A stretch of DNA of 64,000 bases, from contig CM060194.1 of assembly GCA_030549335.1 (NCBI GenBank), forward strand, positions 14,448,171 through 14,512,170, read 5' to 3'. Position numbers and translations under genes: made by a program. Source of the DNA: Pontederia crassipes (lineage: Eukaryota; Streptophyta; Magnoliopsida; Commelinales; Pontederiaceae). Shown here one piece after another: positions 35,717 through 48,297 of the stretch. Positions within the stretch are counted from its first letter, which is position 1; every line of letters begins with the position of its first letter. The notes under the pieces were generated by a model. It saw only the letters and a list, made by a program, of their open reading frames with translations. It ran no database searches and was not told the origin of the DNA.

Positions 35717-36636
35717 TTCATAGTTTATAGATCGTTCCAAAATTTTATAAAACCTATCGTTTATTCACATGAAATCATACGGAATAATCATATATAAGAG
35801 GAAACGTATAAAATCTCATACATCGATCACATAAAATCTTATGCAAAGAAGTTCACATTTTTTAGTTTCTTCTATTATTATTATTATATGTCAAGAGAAG
35901 GGAAATGAACATGCATGTATATAATATATATGAACGTCCTATATAATTATTTTTCTTGCACGTGTAATATTTTTTTAGACTTCTGAATGAAACAATACTG
36001 AGAAAATCATTCAATAAGTTTTAAGTGTCAATACTATTATTTCAGATTTGTGCATTCAATCGAATTTCTTTACAATTTTCTTAACCTTTTTGGATATTTT
36101 CCTTTAAATCATAACTTATGAGTCCTTGATATTAAAAAACATTTAAATCACCAATCCTTATATTATATTTGTCCAACTCGTTACTTATCGACACTATATA
36201 TATTCAGAATGAATATAAATATTTTTAATAAGTTATTATGTTACAACATCATTTTTTTATGCATTTTGGTTATAATGAATGAAAGATGTTGAAAAAAGAA
36301 TTATATGTATCCTTTAACGTTAACTTTACACGAAAAAGCAATGAAAACTTAACAAATAATAATGCAACGAAAACGTGATTTGAAAGTTGCCCAAATTAAT
36401 AGGACGTGCATTTTTCACATGATGACTTGCAGTCGATTAAAACGAGTTGGTACCGTTTAGTTTGCTTTATTTGTTTGGGGTTGCATAATGCATATGCCCT
36501 TTAGAAAAGCTGTTTGATAATGTCGTTGCACCTGAAATTTGTAGACACGTTTCACGAGAGCGAGTGCGTTCAATTGTAAAACAATACATAGAGTTAGTTT
36601 GGACTTTGGAGAAATATACTTTAACTAGTCGATGAC
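35717..36636. repeat. DUF761 tandem unit 2 resumed (upstream flank)
   Basis: 36030-36610 matches 22440-23070 of unit 1 (TTTCAGATTTGTGCATTCAA, TGCATTTTTCACATGATG, GTTAGTTTGGACTTTGGAGA). 35717-36030 is AT-rich and unassigned. No gene. Confidence 0.75.
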
Positions 36637-38127
36637 CTTTTACAAAAGGGTTTAACCGAGCTCCTCCTTAGTCAATAAGGTCTCCTACTTAAATTTTCAG
36701 TCATCCCATTTGATCAGATGGCTGAGATCTTGAGTACAATTTAATGGAGAAAAAAAAGTGGCCGGCGACTTTTGTTGCAACGATGCTCACGACGACGACC
36801 TCGACATGCCGACCTCACAACCGACGACCTACGGACCTTGTGACCGGTGACCCCTTGCTCATCGGCCTTCGCCTCCTCACCGTCGTCCTCGACTCATCAA
36901 TTCTCGCCTCCGTTGATGCTCGCGCCCTCACCGTTGTCCCTCGCCCTCGCCATCGTTTCTCGCAGCCACCATCGTTGCTTGTGCCCTCGCCCTCACTATC
37001 GTCGTTTGCACCTCCGATGATCCTCGTCCTCACCATCATCGATCCTTGCCCTCACCGATCCTCGTTGTCGTCGATCTCATCAATTTTCATCGTCGTTGAT
37101 GCTCGCACTCTTGCCGCTGTTCCTCGCCCTCGCCGCCCCAATCAACGCTTGTGCCCTCGTCTCCCTCACTCTTGTCCTCGCCACCGTCGCTCGTGCCTCC
37201 GGTGATTCTTGCTCTCTCCATTAGGGATGGCAATATTCTCTGCCCCCTGCGGGGCTCCGCGGGGAATCTCTGATCGGAGCTCCGAACTTGGAAAATTTTT
37301 TCTCCGCGGGGTCGGGGATGAGGGGAAAATTATCCCCGAACCCTCTTTCGGGGATTGGGGCGGGGAGAGTTCCCCCCGCCCCGCCGCCCCACGGGGCCCC
37401 GAATCCCCACATCCCAAAGAAAAAATAAGTGTACAACAATAGTCCCACATTGATAGTAGTAGCAAAGTGAGAGTAAATAGATAAGTATAAATGAATGAGG
37501 AGACTAATGTGTCAATATTGAATGTTTATGGAGAAAGTCCACTTTGGATATTTTCCAAATTTATAATAATATTTTTTATCAAATTATCTCTTAGTAAAAA
37601 AATTAATAAAAATTGTGACTAAACCAAAAAATACGGTCCAATATGATTTTTTTATTTTGACCGATTTTTTATCGGTTCGATTTGGTTTAATTCGGTCCAA
37701 ATTAGGATTGGATTGCGTGGTTCGAATCCCCGCGGGAATTCGGGGCCCCGCGGGGATCAGGGCGGAGGATAAAATTTCTCTCGAACCTGGGATTCGGGTC
37801 GGGGGTGGGGGTGGGTCGTCGGGGTCGGGGCGGGGGTGATGTTCCCCGCCCCGAACAGGGTGGGGTGCCATCCCTACTCTCCATCATCCTTGCCCTCACC
37901 GCCATTGATGCTCATGCCCTCGTCGATCAGCATCTGTCGCCCTTGTCACTGTCTCTCACGCCCTCACTATCATCACGCTCGCCAACTTCTGCTCAATCCT
38001 CGCCGACTGATTTTTTTTCCTATTCATTGAAGCATACTCCATGTCCCAACCATCCTATCAGATTGAACAGTTGGGAACCTAAGTAGGAGGCTCCTACCTA
38101 ATTAACTAGGTAGAGCCCCATTAAAGT
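36637..38127. mobile_element. TIR element (Mutator-like) carrying CTCGCC-rich sequence
   Basis: The left arm CTTTTACAAAAGGG...GAGCTCC...CTCCTACTTAAATTTTCAG is mirrored on the right by CTAAGTAGGAGGCTCC...TAGAGCCCCATTAAAGTTGTAAAG. Arms are about 90 bp and imperfect. The interior (36760-37215, 37885-38010) is GC-rich, built on repeated CTCGCCCTCACC/GTCGTC words, giving long Ser/Pro/Leu frames that I do not accept as a gene. A hAT element sits inside. No clear TSD. Confidence 0.6.
37222..37876. mobile_element. Non-autonomous hAT element with 8 bp TSD
   Basis: 655 bp with terminal inverted repeats TAGGGATGGCA and TGCCATCCCTA and an exact 8 bp target-site duplication CTCTCCAT (37214-37221 and 37877-37884), the hAT signature. 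Ends are G/C-rich (GCGGGG/CCCCGC words); the centre (37430-37640) is AT-rich and shared with the CACTA element at 48298-49031. No transposase. Confidence 0.95.
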
Positions 38128-38784
38128 TGTAAAGTGTTATAAAATCAATTTTTACTTCCCCTAAAACTTTACAATGATAGATATTTGTATAAGTATTAAT
38201 TGTAAGGCAATCTTAATATAGAGTTATATTCATATCATATTTCTCCTATATTTCTCCCTCTTTTGTTTCATACAAAAGTAGTTTGTATATGAAGGACATA
38301 AGAAATCATATGTAATTCCTCCTTTGTCTTTTTTTTTAAAAAATATCTCCCCTTTTATCATAAATATGTAAAGTGTTACTAGCTCCCCCTAAATTCATGG
38401 CTAAAAAATGAAATCGATTGATCTATAGGTTATGAAATCCACAAAAAAATCAAAAATAAAAATATTGCATAAAAATTTTGACACAACAATTTAAAAGTTG
38501 GAAGATTAACATGCTCCTGCTCCCCTATCGCTATGACCAATTTTCTTTTTCTGTTTTATATATTTATCTTTTCTTTCATAAAAATAGTAATTTTGAAATT
38601 TTGAGTGAAATAAAAAGTAAATGATACTTTTTATCATAACCTTCATGCCTTCGCATTTTCAATTCCTCTTGTCATTTGCTTTACATGTGAGGCACACCTG
38701 AAAAATAATTACGTAACCTTTGGTACCTAAATTTCTTTGGGACCTATTTTGTTAAAAAATATTCCTTTCGAAATTTAAATTATG

Positions 38785-39990
38785 CCATGTTGTGTTGATT
38801 TTCTTATTTTGCATTGATATATACATGTAAAATATTTGAAATGTGATTTTCGATTAAAATGATGATTAGATTTTCGATAAGAATTTTCATCTCCAAAGTA
38901 TTTCCTAAGGTTATTTTTTGTTACATGAGAAATAGTCTTATTTTGTGAATTTTTCAAAATAGTATTTTTCTTCTTTACATTTTCTAATGAGCAAGCTAAT
39001 TTTACAATTTCACACACGTGTAACTTCCAAACAATCAATTTCATATTTCAAGTTTTCATTTTCCACAAAATATATATTATTTTCTTTTTTTTTTAATTTT
39101 TCAATATCATGTATTAATTTTTCATTTTCCTCTTTAATTGAAATTTTTTTTATAAGAGAGGAGAGTTATTTATTCACATCTAAAGAAATATTTTCTTCAG
39201 AAAAGCTCGATGAGTCATTATTTGAAATCAAAGGGATAGAAATTACCTCATCGTCGCTTGTCATTAAGCATAGGTATGCTTTATCACTAGAAGTGCTTGA
39301 TGATTCACTTATTTCACTTGACTCTTTATATTTTTTTTCTTTTTCCCTTTCTGAGATGTCTCTTCTTTGTGTTGTTTGTATAATTTTCTGATTGGCTTTT
39401 CATTTTTCTTTTTCTTTTTTACCAATTTGAGATACTTATTTAATTTTCTTGTGTAACATGCGAGTATCTTTTCGTCCACTTTCTTTTCACTTGAGTCATC
39501 TTCTTTTTTATTTGCCTTTAATGCTAATATTTTCTTCTTGGAAATTTTTTCTTCTTGATCTTCTTGGATTGAGATATCATAAATTAAAAGTGAACCAATA
39601 AGATCATCAAAAATCTAATTTGTTCAAATCTTTTATTCAGTCATGGTCCTTTTCATATGCCATTTGGGGGAGAGAGATCTGAAAAGCTTTTTTACTTTTT
39701 GAGGGTTAGTTTTTGGCTCGCCCAAGGAGGTTAAGTCATTTAAAATATCATTAAATCGTGCAACCATATCATTTATGAATTTATTATCATGCATTTTATT
39801 GATGATTTAAAATATTGAATTTAAATTATTTAACTTTATCTATTCCTTCATAAGTAGTGATGAGTTTATTTCAAATCTCAATTGCACTTTCGCAACTAGA
39901 AATTCGATTAAATTTCATTGTATCCACTTGATGCGATAGCTCTTAAGATGATTAAATATTAAAACAAGATGACTAAATTTTAAAATAATT
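38785..39990 (-). pseudogene. Gag of copia-type element, copy A
   Basis: The minus strand shows NDMVARFNDILNDLTSLGEP (about 39700-39770), the UBN2/Retrotran_gag motif, and near the end CEIVKLACSLENVKKKNT and HVTKNNLRKYFGDENSYRKS, which parallel copy B. The zinc-knuckle end is deleted to FTCIYQCKIRKS. Stops and frame changes throughout. Confidence 0.8.
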
Positions 39991-40028
39991 AAATCTTAAA
40001 ACAAAAGCAATATGGTTCTGATACCAAT

Positions 40029-41141
40029 TGTTGGATCCAAGGGGCACCAAGGAGGGAGGGGGGAGAGGGGGGGGGGGGGGGGGGATTGGTGTTTAAAATA
40101 AAAAATATCAATTTCACAAAATACGTCGCGAAAGCTAAAATCGAATTTTTAATCTTTTAAACCAACACAAATCAAATCATATCACATGCATCATAATATG
40201 AGAAGGAGAGGGAGAGAGAAATCATACACAAATGAATACTATGGTTGTTGACGAGATACGTCCCCGTTTCGACTTCTCGACCTCGAGACTGTCGGAGATT
40301 TTACTAGAACTCTTCCTTTGTTTCACATAGGGCAAGGGAGAAAAGTTCTTTACACCACTACCTTTTCTCTGATTCGAGAGGTAAAGCACACTTCTTCTCC
40401 AATGAAGTTAATCTTTTCTCTATGCTCATAAGAAGAGAAGAGAGAAAGAAGAGAAAATTTTAAAATGAAAACTTCAAGGAAAAATGTTTTTTTTTTGATA
40501 ATTTAAAGTTTTTCTTCAATGAGTGATATTGATGCCTTTGCTTATGGTTTTGATACACCTTTTATAAGATTCGGCATGTGAAAAATTTGTCCAGAATTTG
40601 TTCCTCAATTTTTTTCTTCAAAATTGACCGTTACTGTTCATTTGACTCGGAGACCGATCGACCACACATATGAATCAGTCGATCGGTTTATATGACAATT
40701 GCGCGATTTTTTCAGCTTTTGCGTTTGATCGATCGATTGAATCATCAACCGATCAGTCGACCGACATTATCTCGGTGTCAACTAGGACAGGCTCAGTTTT
40801 GATCGGTCGACCGACATCTCCATTCGGTCGACCGGTATTGTCTCGACCGACCTTTGCTTCGATCGACAAGTTCACTGACTGCACTATTTTGAGTATAACT
40901 TTTTTGCACAATTATCCAAATTAGACAATATTGAATTCTATGGACAACTGATATGATTTTCTACAACTTTGATATTTATCATTCATCCAAAATTTAATAA
41001 AATCATAGTCAATTATTTAATCAAAGTTAGTGCACAAAGTTATCCATTTTTACTTAAACTTTTTCAGCATTTGACTTTAATCTTTCGAGATTTATATCAT
41101 CGAAATATAATTTTATATAGAGTTAAAATTTTTCTCCAACA
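40029..41141 (-). repeat. 5' LTR of copy A with poly-G run and GGTCGACC cluster
   Basis: Minus-strand LTR. It contains an 18-base G run on the plus strand at 40067-40084 and, at 40640-40880, many GGTCGACCG and GATCGATCG palindromes. It aligns with the LTRs at 55028-56667 and 59024-60185. Confidence 0.85.
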
Positions 41142-42087
41142 ATGCCAAGTTAGCATGTTGATAAAAAATAATATAGTATACCCACATTTTTACGTGCACC
41201 AATAAAATAAAAAATAATATATACAAATATAATTTGTTTTAAAACAAGTATTTATATATTATTTGTTTTGCGTTAGATTGCCATGTCACTATCCAAATCA
41301 GCAAATTGACTTGGAAACTGTTATTGCAAGTTAAGAGAATTATTTTGTTACAAAATAAAGTTGATGGATCAAAATGGGATTGAGTTAAAGTTGATGGACT
41401 AATGATGAAAATTACTCGAATATGAATAATCGTTTATATTTAAACCACATAAATTAAGTATTGGTAGTCTAGACAAGAATATATATGATGCGAATTTAGG
41501 AAGACCCATAATAGGACGTACGTAATTGATCGTGGAATGTGTTATTTGTAAATCAATGGAATTAAAATTCAAAATATTATTAATAATGTAGTTTCTTGTG
41601 TACGAATATATATATATATATATATGTATATATAACATATGTATGTATATTGCATTGCACGGGACTAAAATATAAATAAATGTTCTATGAGATCATCAGC
41701 TATGCTTTCACATTCATATGAGGACTATGTAACAAAACAATAGCCAAAGCCTCTTTTTTGTTGATGAGAAAAAAATATAGTTCCTTCATTGATAACTAGA
41801 CAATTAAGAATAAGTACAATATATATCTTTTATTTGAAGAGTAAAAAGACGAAGAAAATAAAAGCAAAAGGAGGGGAGGAATAATTCAAAGTCGTACACA
41901 ATATTCTAAAATGCTCTTTTATTTTTCTTGATCAAAAAATTTCCAAAAAAACGCATCAAGTGAATAAAAAAATGGATAAATAAAATAAGAGGTTAAGTAG
42001 CATACAATCAATAATATTATTATGACCGTTAGATTGATTATATAGTTGTGATTCATTTTCTATTAAATTTATAAATTATCAACAAAT
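41142..42087. other. Intergenic; segment shared with 63.4 kb
   Basis: AT-rich. 41740-41930 (GAGAAAAAAATAT, TCCTTCATTGA, GAAAATAAAAGCAAAAGGAGG) resembles 63425-63550, so it is a dispersed or tandem-unit repeat. A (TA)n/(TG) tract is at 41605-41650. No gene. Confidence 0.6.
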
Positions 42088-42492
42088 GAGTCATTTGTAT
42101 TTGTAGAACAAGCTCAACAAGTTTCTTACATATCTTACCCATCTACAAATCGAGAAAGGAAATATTGGTGGGTTGTATGCAAAACAAAGTCAAGAGGAAG
42201 AATAGACATTCTTTCATATGATGCAGAATATGAAGACTCAATTCCTACAATTGATGGTTATTATTAGGAAGATGAGATGTATACTCCTGTTTTAGTTGAA
42301 CCAACAATCGAACTTGATGAGCCAAATCTCATTGTTGATGGAAGGCACTTCGATTATGTGAATGAAGTAGAAGAGAGCAGTGAAGAGGATAGGAATGAAA
42401 ATGACAATGAGGATGATGATGTAAATGATGATGAGGCACTGGTGGAAGAAGAGGAGGAGGATTCTGTTTCCTTTAGTGATGATGATGAATAA
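42088..42492 (+). pseudogene. CACTA tnp2 transposase C-terminal (DUF4216) fragment
   Basis: The frame reads QAQQVSYISYPSTNRERKYW, then WVVCKTKSRGRIDILSYDAE, the conserved DUF4216 C-terminal part of En/Spm transposases. A single in-frame stop (TAG near 42266) precedes EDEMYTPVLVEPTIELDEPN and a very acidic tail ending SFSDDDE at 42492. The catalytic core is absent. Taken alone, the acidic part could be mistaken for a small nuclear protein; its frame and context show it is the transposase tail. Confidence 0.85.
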
Positions 42493-42606
42493 GTGAATTT
42501 TGTATGTCTTAACTTTTTTAAAAAAATTACTAAATTTCATTTGTTCAATTTTTTATTTAAATATTACTTGTATAATTAACTTATTTTCTCTTCTTTCTTG
42601 TAGGAA

Positions 42607-44240
42607 AATGGTGAGGGGTGGTGCTTCATGAAGAGGATGAGGGGGAGGTGTTGGTGGTAGAGGCATTGACTCTAGAAAAACTAATGAAATAAATTCTGAC
42701 AGGGATTCGACAAGTTCAACTTCTCAAAATGTGGTTGCTCCAACACCATCACAATTAGTTCAAGAACAAGCTATTCAAATCGACAAAGAAGATCAAGTAA
42801 GAGCTGATTTTGATAATTCCATGACATCAAGAATGAGGGGTGTAAATCATGGCATGGATGCACCTAATAATCAAGCTGATCGAATGTTTATTACACTGAA
42901 TTGTGACAGGTTGATTCTTCACTATTGTGCTATTTGTTAAAGTTTATAACTAAATTACACATTTGTACATATAGTTTTATTGTATCATGTATCATGTAGA
43001 GTTTTATTGTACATATAGGTTGATTCTTCACAGTAAGAGTTTTATTGTGCTATTTGCTATTTTTTTATTGTATCATGTAGTTTCATTCTTAATTCGATTA
43101 CTCGGACAATTGGTATAATTGTAAAAGATTTTACACAAACTGCCTGTATATGTTGGAAAAAAGTGCCGTAAGAAACTTATGAAAAGATGTGGAATGCATT
43201 TAATGTATTATTTAAAAATCAAGGCCAATAATGTGATTTGTATGCAAGAAACTTTTGTAATGTTTTAACACTAATTTGATTATTTTCAGGCAAGATATGT
43301 GTGGGAGCAATAAGATATTTTCATTAAGGAAGCATTTATTAAGAAGTGTGGTGATCTCTACTCTCCCACACTATATCATGCAAGATGTCACATGATGAAG
43401 AGACATAATAAGATGCATATAAGTGAAACCAAAAGTTTTGGACCATCATGGATGAGAGGAGATGTTTGGAATGGCATCGTTGATTTGTGGATGGAAGATG
43501 AGTGATAATAAAAATCAGAAGTTGTAAAAAAATAGACTCACTAAGAAAGAGGGTGGAATCACAAAGCATACCATTGGTTATATACCCATGACAGAGCATC
43601 GGATAAGACTTGTATGTTACTATTTGAATATTTAATTTTTTCAAGTTGTGCACTATTATTTTCTAATTATATGTTTTATTTTTTTTGTAGGCACAAAAGT
43701 TAGGCAGACAACCAACTGACTATGAAGTTTTTGAGCATCGTCATAAGCGTCGAGGTAAAAAAAAACTGGTGAATATTTTGATGGAAAATAAAACAAAGTT
43801 TAAGTTTTTATACAAAAAAATATTTTTTCATCCAACTTATATATTATTTTACTTTTTCTAACATATTGTGTTTGTGCTGAATTCAGGAAAATTACAATGC
43901 AACTCTTAACACCAAATATGATTCAGATGTTAGTTCTCAACAAAGATTTGATGCTGCTACGTGGATTGATGCGATAGGAGCTCCAACAAAAGGAAGAGTA
44001 TATGGATTTAGTGCTGAAAAATATGCATCAATCACTAGTAAATAATTTAAGTTATGGTATATCAAATCTTATGGGTGACTCTTCTTCAAGTGTTGCTATT
44101 GAGAATGATTTGCAACGTATAAGAGAAGAAATGCGTGAGGAAGTGAGACAAACAAGAATTAGATGATCGTATTAAAAAAGTGAATGCTGAAATGGAAGAA
44201 CGTGTTCGTGCACTTGAATTACAAATTACTGAATAAGGAA
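42607..44240 (+). pseudogene. CACTA second gene (Transposase_24/TnpA-like) remnant
   Basis: Several exon-like blocks in order: a Gly/Arg-rich start near 42607; NVVAPTPSQLVQEQ (42730); NSITRTIGIIVKDFTQTA (43095); IKEAFIKKCGDLYSPTLYHA (43320); GDVWNGIVDLWMEDE (43460); IPMTEHRIRL (43585); AQKLGRQPTDYEVFEHRHKR (43690); and TWIDAIGAPTKGRVYGF (43960). These match the plant Transposase_24 domain and its downstream coiled-coil gene. Stops and frame changes are frequent. Confidence 0.75.
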
Positions 44241-45133
44241 GTAGTCAATCACCTGTAGTCAATTATCTTTTGGAGATTTTGTTCCACGTTAATAAGGTAA
44301 TTTATCTTATTTATATATCACTATTTATGATGCTTTATTATTTTAATATTTCTCTATTTAAATTATTAGATCTTATTATTTTATGTATATGTTTGATTAC
44401 ATGTTTCAACTTTTTATATGAAGAGGTGATAACAATTCATCAAGGGAAAAAACAGATATGTTGTGTGGCTAGAATTTGCTTAAAGTTTTATTATTAAATT
44501 TGGATAATCAAAACTTATGGAGTGGATTTAATATTTTGAATATTTTAATTACAAATATTTGAACTATATGATCTTTGTCATGTTTAGAAATGAATATCTT
44601 GCATTGTATTTTTTTGTTATATAATTATTTATGTATGATTCATTAAATTCTGTAAATTTATCATATTAATTAATTACATAAAATTCTGTCACAATTTCAT
44701 CAAAATAATTAATAGCGAATCATCACAATTTTGTCACAAAACATTAATGCAAAATTTGTCACATGCCTATCACAATCATAATCGTCACAAAATGATCACA
44801 ACTAATCATAAAAAATCTATCATAAAATTCATCACAATATAAATCCGTCACAAATTAATAGTCAGTAATTCGTAAAAAAATCATCACATTTGTGATCGAA
44901 TACTTATTTTATTAATTATTTTATCAAACTTTTTGATAAAAACTTTTAATCTTGTGACGCTCTTAGCCGTCACAAATACTTTTGTGACGACAATAATTCG
45001 TCACAATAAAATTTATGAGTAAAAAATTAGTGACGGATGCAGATTGTTACAAGTCCATCATAAACGAACATGACGGAATATACTTAAGTTGTGATAGAAT
45101 TATCCGTCACAGATATCTTGTTTTCTTGTAGTA

Positions 45134-47357
45134 TTAATATTAATTTTTTAAATTTAATCTCAATTATATAATTATTATTCAATGATCTAAATTCATTGGA
45201 TGTATCATTTTTAGTTGCATAATCCTATTACGTTGTAAAAAAAGAAAAATAAATAATTGGTTCAAGTTGAAAACTCATGGTACATGTGTTTGCTGTTTTA
45301 ACCCAGCCAAGAGATATCCATGCATGTCGGATATGGCGCATGTCTGTATGTAGACGTGCGTGCAAATATTTTAAGGTGATGTTTGGTTGGAGGTTAACCA
45401 CGAGAGGATTAGGTGATTTTAATTGGAAAATATGAGAGAATTATTTGTATTAGTTGATTATTTTCATCGATTTTTTTTATTCTGTCAAAATTGAAAAATA
45501 CAGTAACTCATAAAATAATAGTCTGATCAAATTAAATATGCATGCGTTGTCTCTTGTTTCTCTTTATTCCTAATCTATCACGTATTTAACTATATTTCAA
45601 TAATTATTTACTTATTCTAAGTGATAATCTACAATCAAACAGCGCCAAGTGGTTAGATACTAATTTAATATTTGTGGCAACATCAATCGAGTAAACTTGG
45701 GGCATCACTTTAGAACTTATTTACCCTTTTTCTATTGCATATGTTAAAATTTTGCTCCACAACAAATTCTTAGCACCCAAACGTGTACATGGGGAAATAT
45801 ATATAAATGAGCTCCAGTCATGTGATGGAGCGGCAAGAACGCACCCACCTTGTTCTTTTTTTTTTCTTTTCTTTTATTTGTTTCCTATTTTGTTAAGGAC
45901 TTAAGGCCGAAGCAACCCACCCGAAAAAGGCCACGAGTTGCACCACACAATTAATTATGAGCTGTTGAAAAGTTTCATCCTTTTTTTTTTTTGGAAAAAA
46001 ATGCTTCTTTCCTCAACACTAGCAACTCTTTTCTTTGATTCTCGGTATATATATATTTTTAACGTTTAATAGTTTTTTTTAACAAAACCCTAAAAGGAGA
46101 CTCGCACATAGTTTGCATTGATAAGGTGTAGCATTGTCTAAAGTCATATTAAAAGTATTAAATATTTGTTATAGTTTTCTTTTATCCATAACATATTTAC
46201 AATACACTATACTATAAACATATTAATTATCAATGACATATAACATATTTAAAAATGAATATCGCTCTTCAGATCACAAGGATCAATCTCTAAACAAACC
46301 CATGATAAGTTTTCAGTATATTTTTTCGATAAAGTTGCAAGTTGGCTTGTTTGGCCAAAATTTATTTTAATCCTTAGAAAGTAAAATTATGTACTATTGC
46401 ACTTTTTGAAAAGAGTCACACTGAGGTTTAAAGAAATGTAAAGAAATCTTCAACTCAAGTTGTTTGGATGTATTACCTAATCATATAAAAATATTAACCA
46501 ATATATGACAACTGATTTATGATATAGCAAAAAAAAAATAAAAAAATAAAAAAAGACAATCGAATTTTTTGTCCAATGAAAACTCTTGTTATGGATTTTT
46601 TTTTCCTTTGCACTCCACGTCCATCATTGTTGTCAGAAAGAAAAATTTACGGAGGTGAAAGCTCCTAATTTTTTTACCTCAGTTTAACTTTGATACTGTG
46701 ATTTTAAGTTTAGTAAAATTAGCATCCAAACATCACTTTCTAAATTTTAGAGAGATACCAAAGTTAACCATAGTTTTTCTTACTTTCTTTGTTTTTCCAA
46801 TGTTCACAAACAGGCCTAAGTAGAAATAATACCTTAAAAAAATTATACAGATCGTTTTTTTCTATGTGACAACAATATATTATTAATCTCATATAACTAA
46901 AATTAGAGAACAAAATAATGTTTACTAATTCATCATGGTAATTATATAAAACGATAAATAATTTGTAATTCAAAATATACGCAAGACGGATTTTTTTTTT
47001 CACCAAACTTTAATTCTTGCCATATTCATATCCTTTTTCCGTAGGAGTGGGATTAAGTTTTAAGCTTAAATGTATAGTATTGTTAGCGTAACTGTGTCTC
47101 TGATTCCCGGGGTCACCAAACAAAGAAATGTTAATCTAAACTTGCATGTGATTTCTCCCAAACATACGTAAACGGTACCACGATTGATTTGAATAAATCA
47201 CAATTATAATTAATCTAGGAGCCAAAAAAAGAACATTTCTAAGGCTTTTATCAAAATCACATATAATAAATAGAGGAAAAAAGTAATACATACATAACCA
47301 CGCTAAAACGTCAATTAACTCCAAAACTAGTACAATTAAATAGGTGTTTACAATATT
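45134..47357. other. DUF761 tandem unit 3: distal flank, AT-rich
   Basis: 45648-45730 matches 24358-24440 of unit 2, marking the start of unit 3. The rest is AT-rich with homopolymer runs and no gene I can support. Confidence 0.6.
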
Positions 47358-47682
47358 TTAATCTGCAGTTTGGTTCCACTCTCGGCGTCTGATTAATAGT
47401 TCCTGAGCTTTCAGCTCCTCGCGAAACTGCCGGATGAACACTTCAGCTCTGGCTTCAATGCTGACTGGTGATGAGAAGTGCTGATCGTATTCATCATCGC
47501 CCTCCCTCCGGCGAAAGGAATGGCCGACGGGACTTGGCGGCCGCGACGTGGTGCTGCCGGAGGCGCCCTTTGCGGCGCACGATGGAGGCGAGGCCTCTCC
47601 TCGCCGCGAAGAACGCAACCCTCACGGATCTCCACAGCTTCCTGCAGGATGCTGCTACGCGAGAGTAGTGATGCAACTCCAT
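47358..47682 (-). pseudogene. DUF761 gene copy 3, frameshifted and shortened
   Basis: The start MELHHYSRVAASCRKLWRSV at 47682 matches copies 1 and 2. The C-terminal part (PVGHSFRRREGDDEYDQHFS, then IEARAEVFIRQFREELKAQE) is in a different frame. Relative to the paralogues, most of the acidic middle (about 60 residues) is lost, and the frame shift falls near 47560-47600. The DUF761 motif is diverged but recognisable. If translated from the first ATG the protein would end as an unrelated 62-residue peptide, so it is probably a pseudogene. Sequencing error or a short intron are the alternatives. Confidence 0.75.
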
Positions 47683-47751
47683 GCCCGCTTGTGATTCAGA
47701 ATATTCTCGCTTCTCGCTTTGCTTGTAAGTTATAACTATGCATATGCATGC

Positions 47752-47790
<39 letters not shown>

Positions 47791-48252
47791 AAGGCGTCGA
47801 ATTGCTCTGATCAATTAATGCGATGCTGTTGTGTGGGAGGTATAAGTAAATAACTTTGTGAAGGAGAGCAGAAGGCACCGCGGCACGCAGAAGGTGCATG
47901 GTGCACTGGTGTGGTGGTGGGAAAGAGACGTGTTAAAAGACCACAAAAGTGCACATTAATTTCTTCGATGGAAGCAACTAAGCAAGCAAGAATTAACAGT
48001 ACAACCCATTCAACTATATAATTGGGAAATCAGAAAACTTTCTTTGAAAACCTCTGGCTCGATATAATAATCGAGTTTGATGAACACTACGCATCATCAT
48101 TAGGGTCACTTAAAGAATTGATATCACTTTCTGATTACTAGGGAGACATTAAGAAAAAAAAAGCTTCATTACTGATTAGCTCGTGGAGATAAGAAGATTT
48201 AATTAACCGATTACACACACATATATATAAAGAGAGAGAGAGAGGGGAATAT

Positions 48253-48288
<36 letters not shown>

Positions 48289-48297
48289 AATATTATA
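47683..48297 (-). other. 5' flank of DUF761 copy 3 with microsatellites
   Basis: Shares landmarks with copies 1 and 2 (GGTGGTGGGAAAGA, GTTAAAAGACCACAAAAGTGCACA, GATTAGCTCGTGGAGAT). Carries (CT)n(TA)n at 47755-47790 and (TA)n(GA)n tracts at 48222-48290. More distal unit sequence is displaced to 61980-62230. Confidence 0.65.

Larger units (their letters stand above)
38130..41141 (-). mobile_element. Gag-only copia-type LTR element, copy A (3' LTR missing)
   Basis: Minus strand. The 5' LTR is 40029-41141 (TGTTGGAG...GGATCCAACA, 1113 bp). PBS TGGTATCAGAACC is at 40014-40026, then gag (39990-38785), then 3' non-coding sequence to about 38130. That non-coding part aligns with the 3' region of copy B (58270-58960), including GTATGCCTCACATG-like and GGGGAGC landmarks. 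No protease, integrase or RT lies between the knuckle and the 3' region, exactly as in copy B. The 3' LTR is absent; the element stops at the TIR element boundary near 38130. Confidence 0.85.
42088..45133 (+). mobile_element. Decayed autonomous CACTA (En/Spm) element, 3' part
   Basis: Carries the end of a tnp2-type transposase (42088-42492), a Transposase_24/TnpA-like gene remnant (42607-44240), and a right end TTTTCTTGTAGTA at 45121-45133 (CACTA terminus with a G-to-A change). The 400 bp before it contain inverted and direct CGTCACAAA/TTTGTGACG subterminal repeats (44700-45120). The left half, including the transposase core and left terminus, is missing. Confidence 0.85.

Noticed and set aside
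36744-37205. 153-codon Ser/Pro/Leu frame
   Set aside because: Built from repeated CTCGCC/GTCGTC words inside a TIR element; no family motif.
42277-42492. Very acidic 71-codon frame as an independent nuclear protein
   Set aside because: In frame, across one stop, with a DUF4216 transposase C terminus; acidic tails are usual there.
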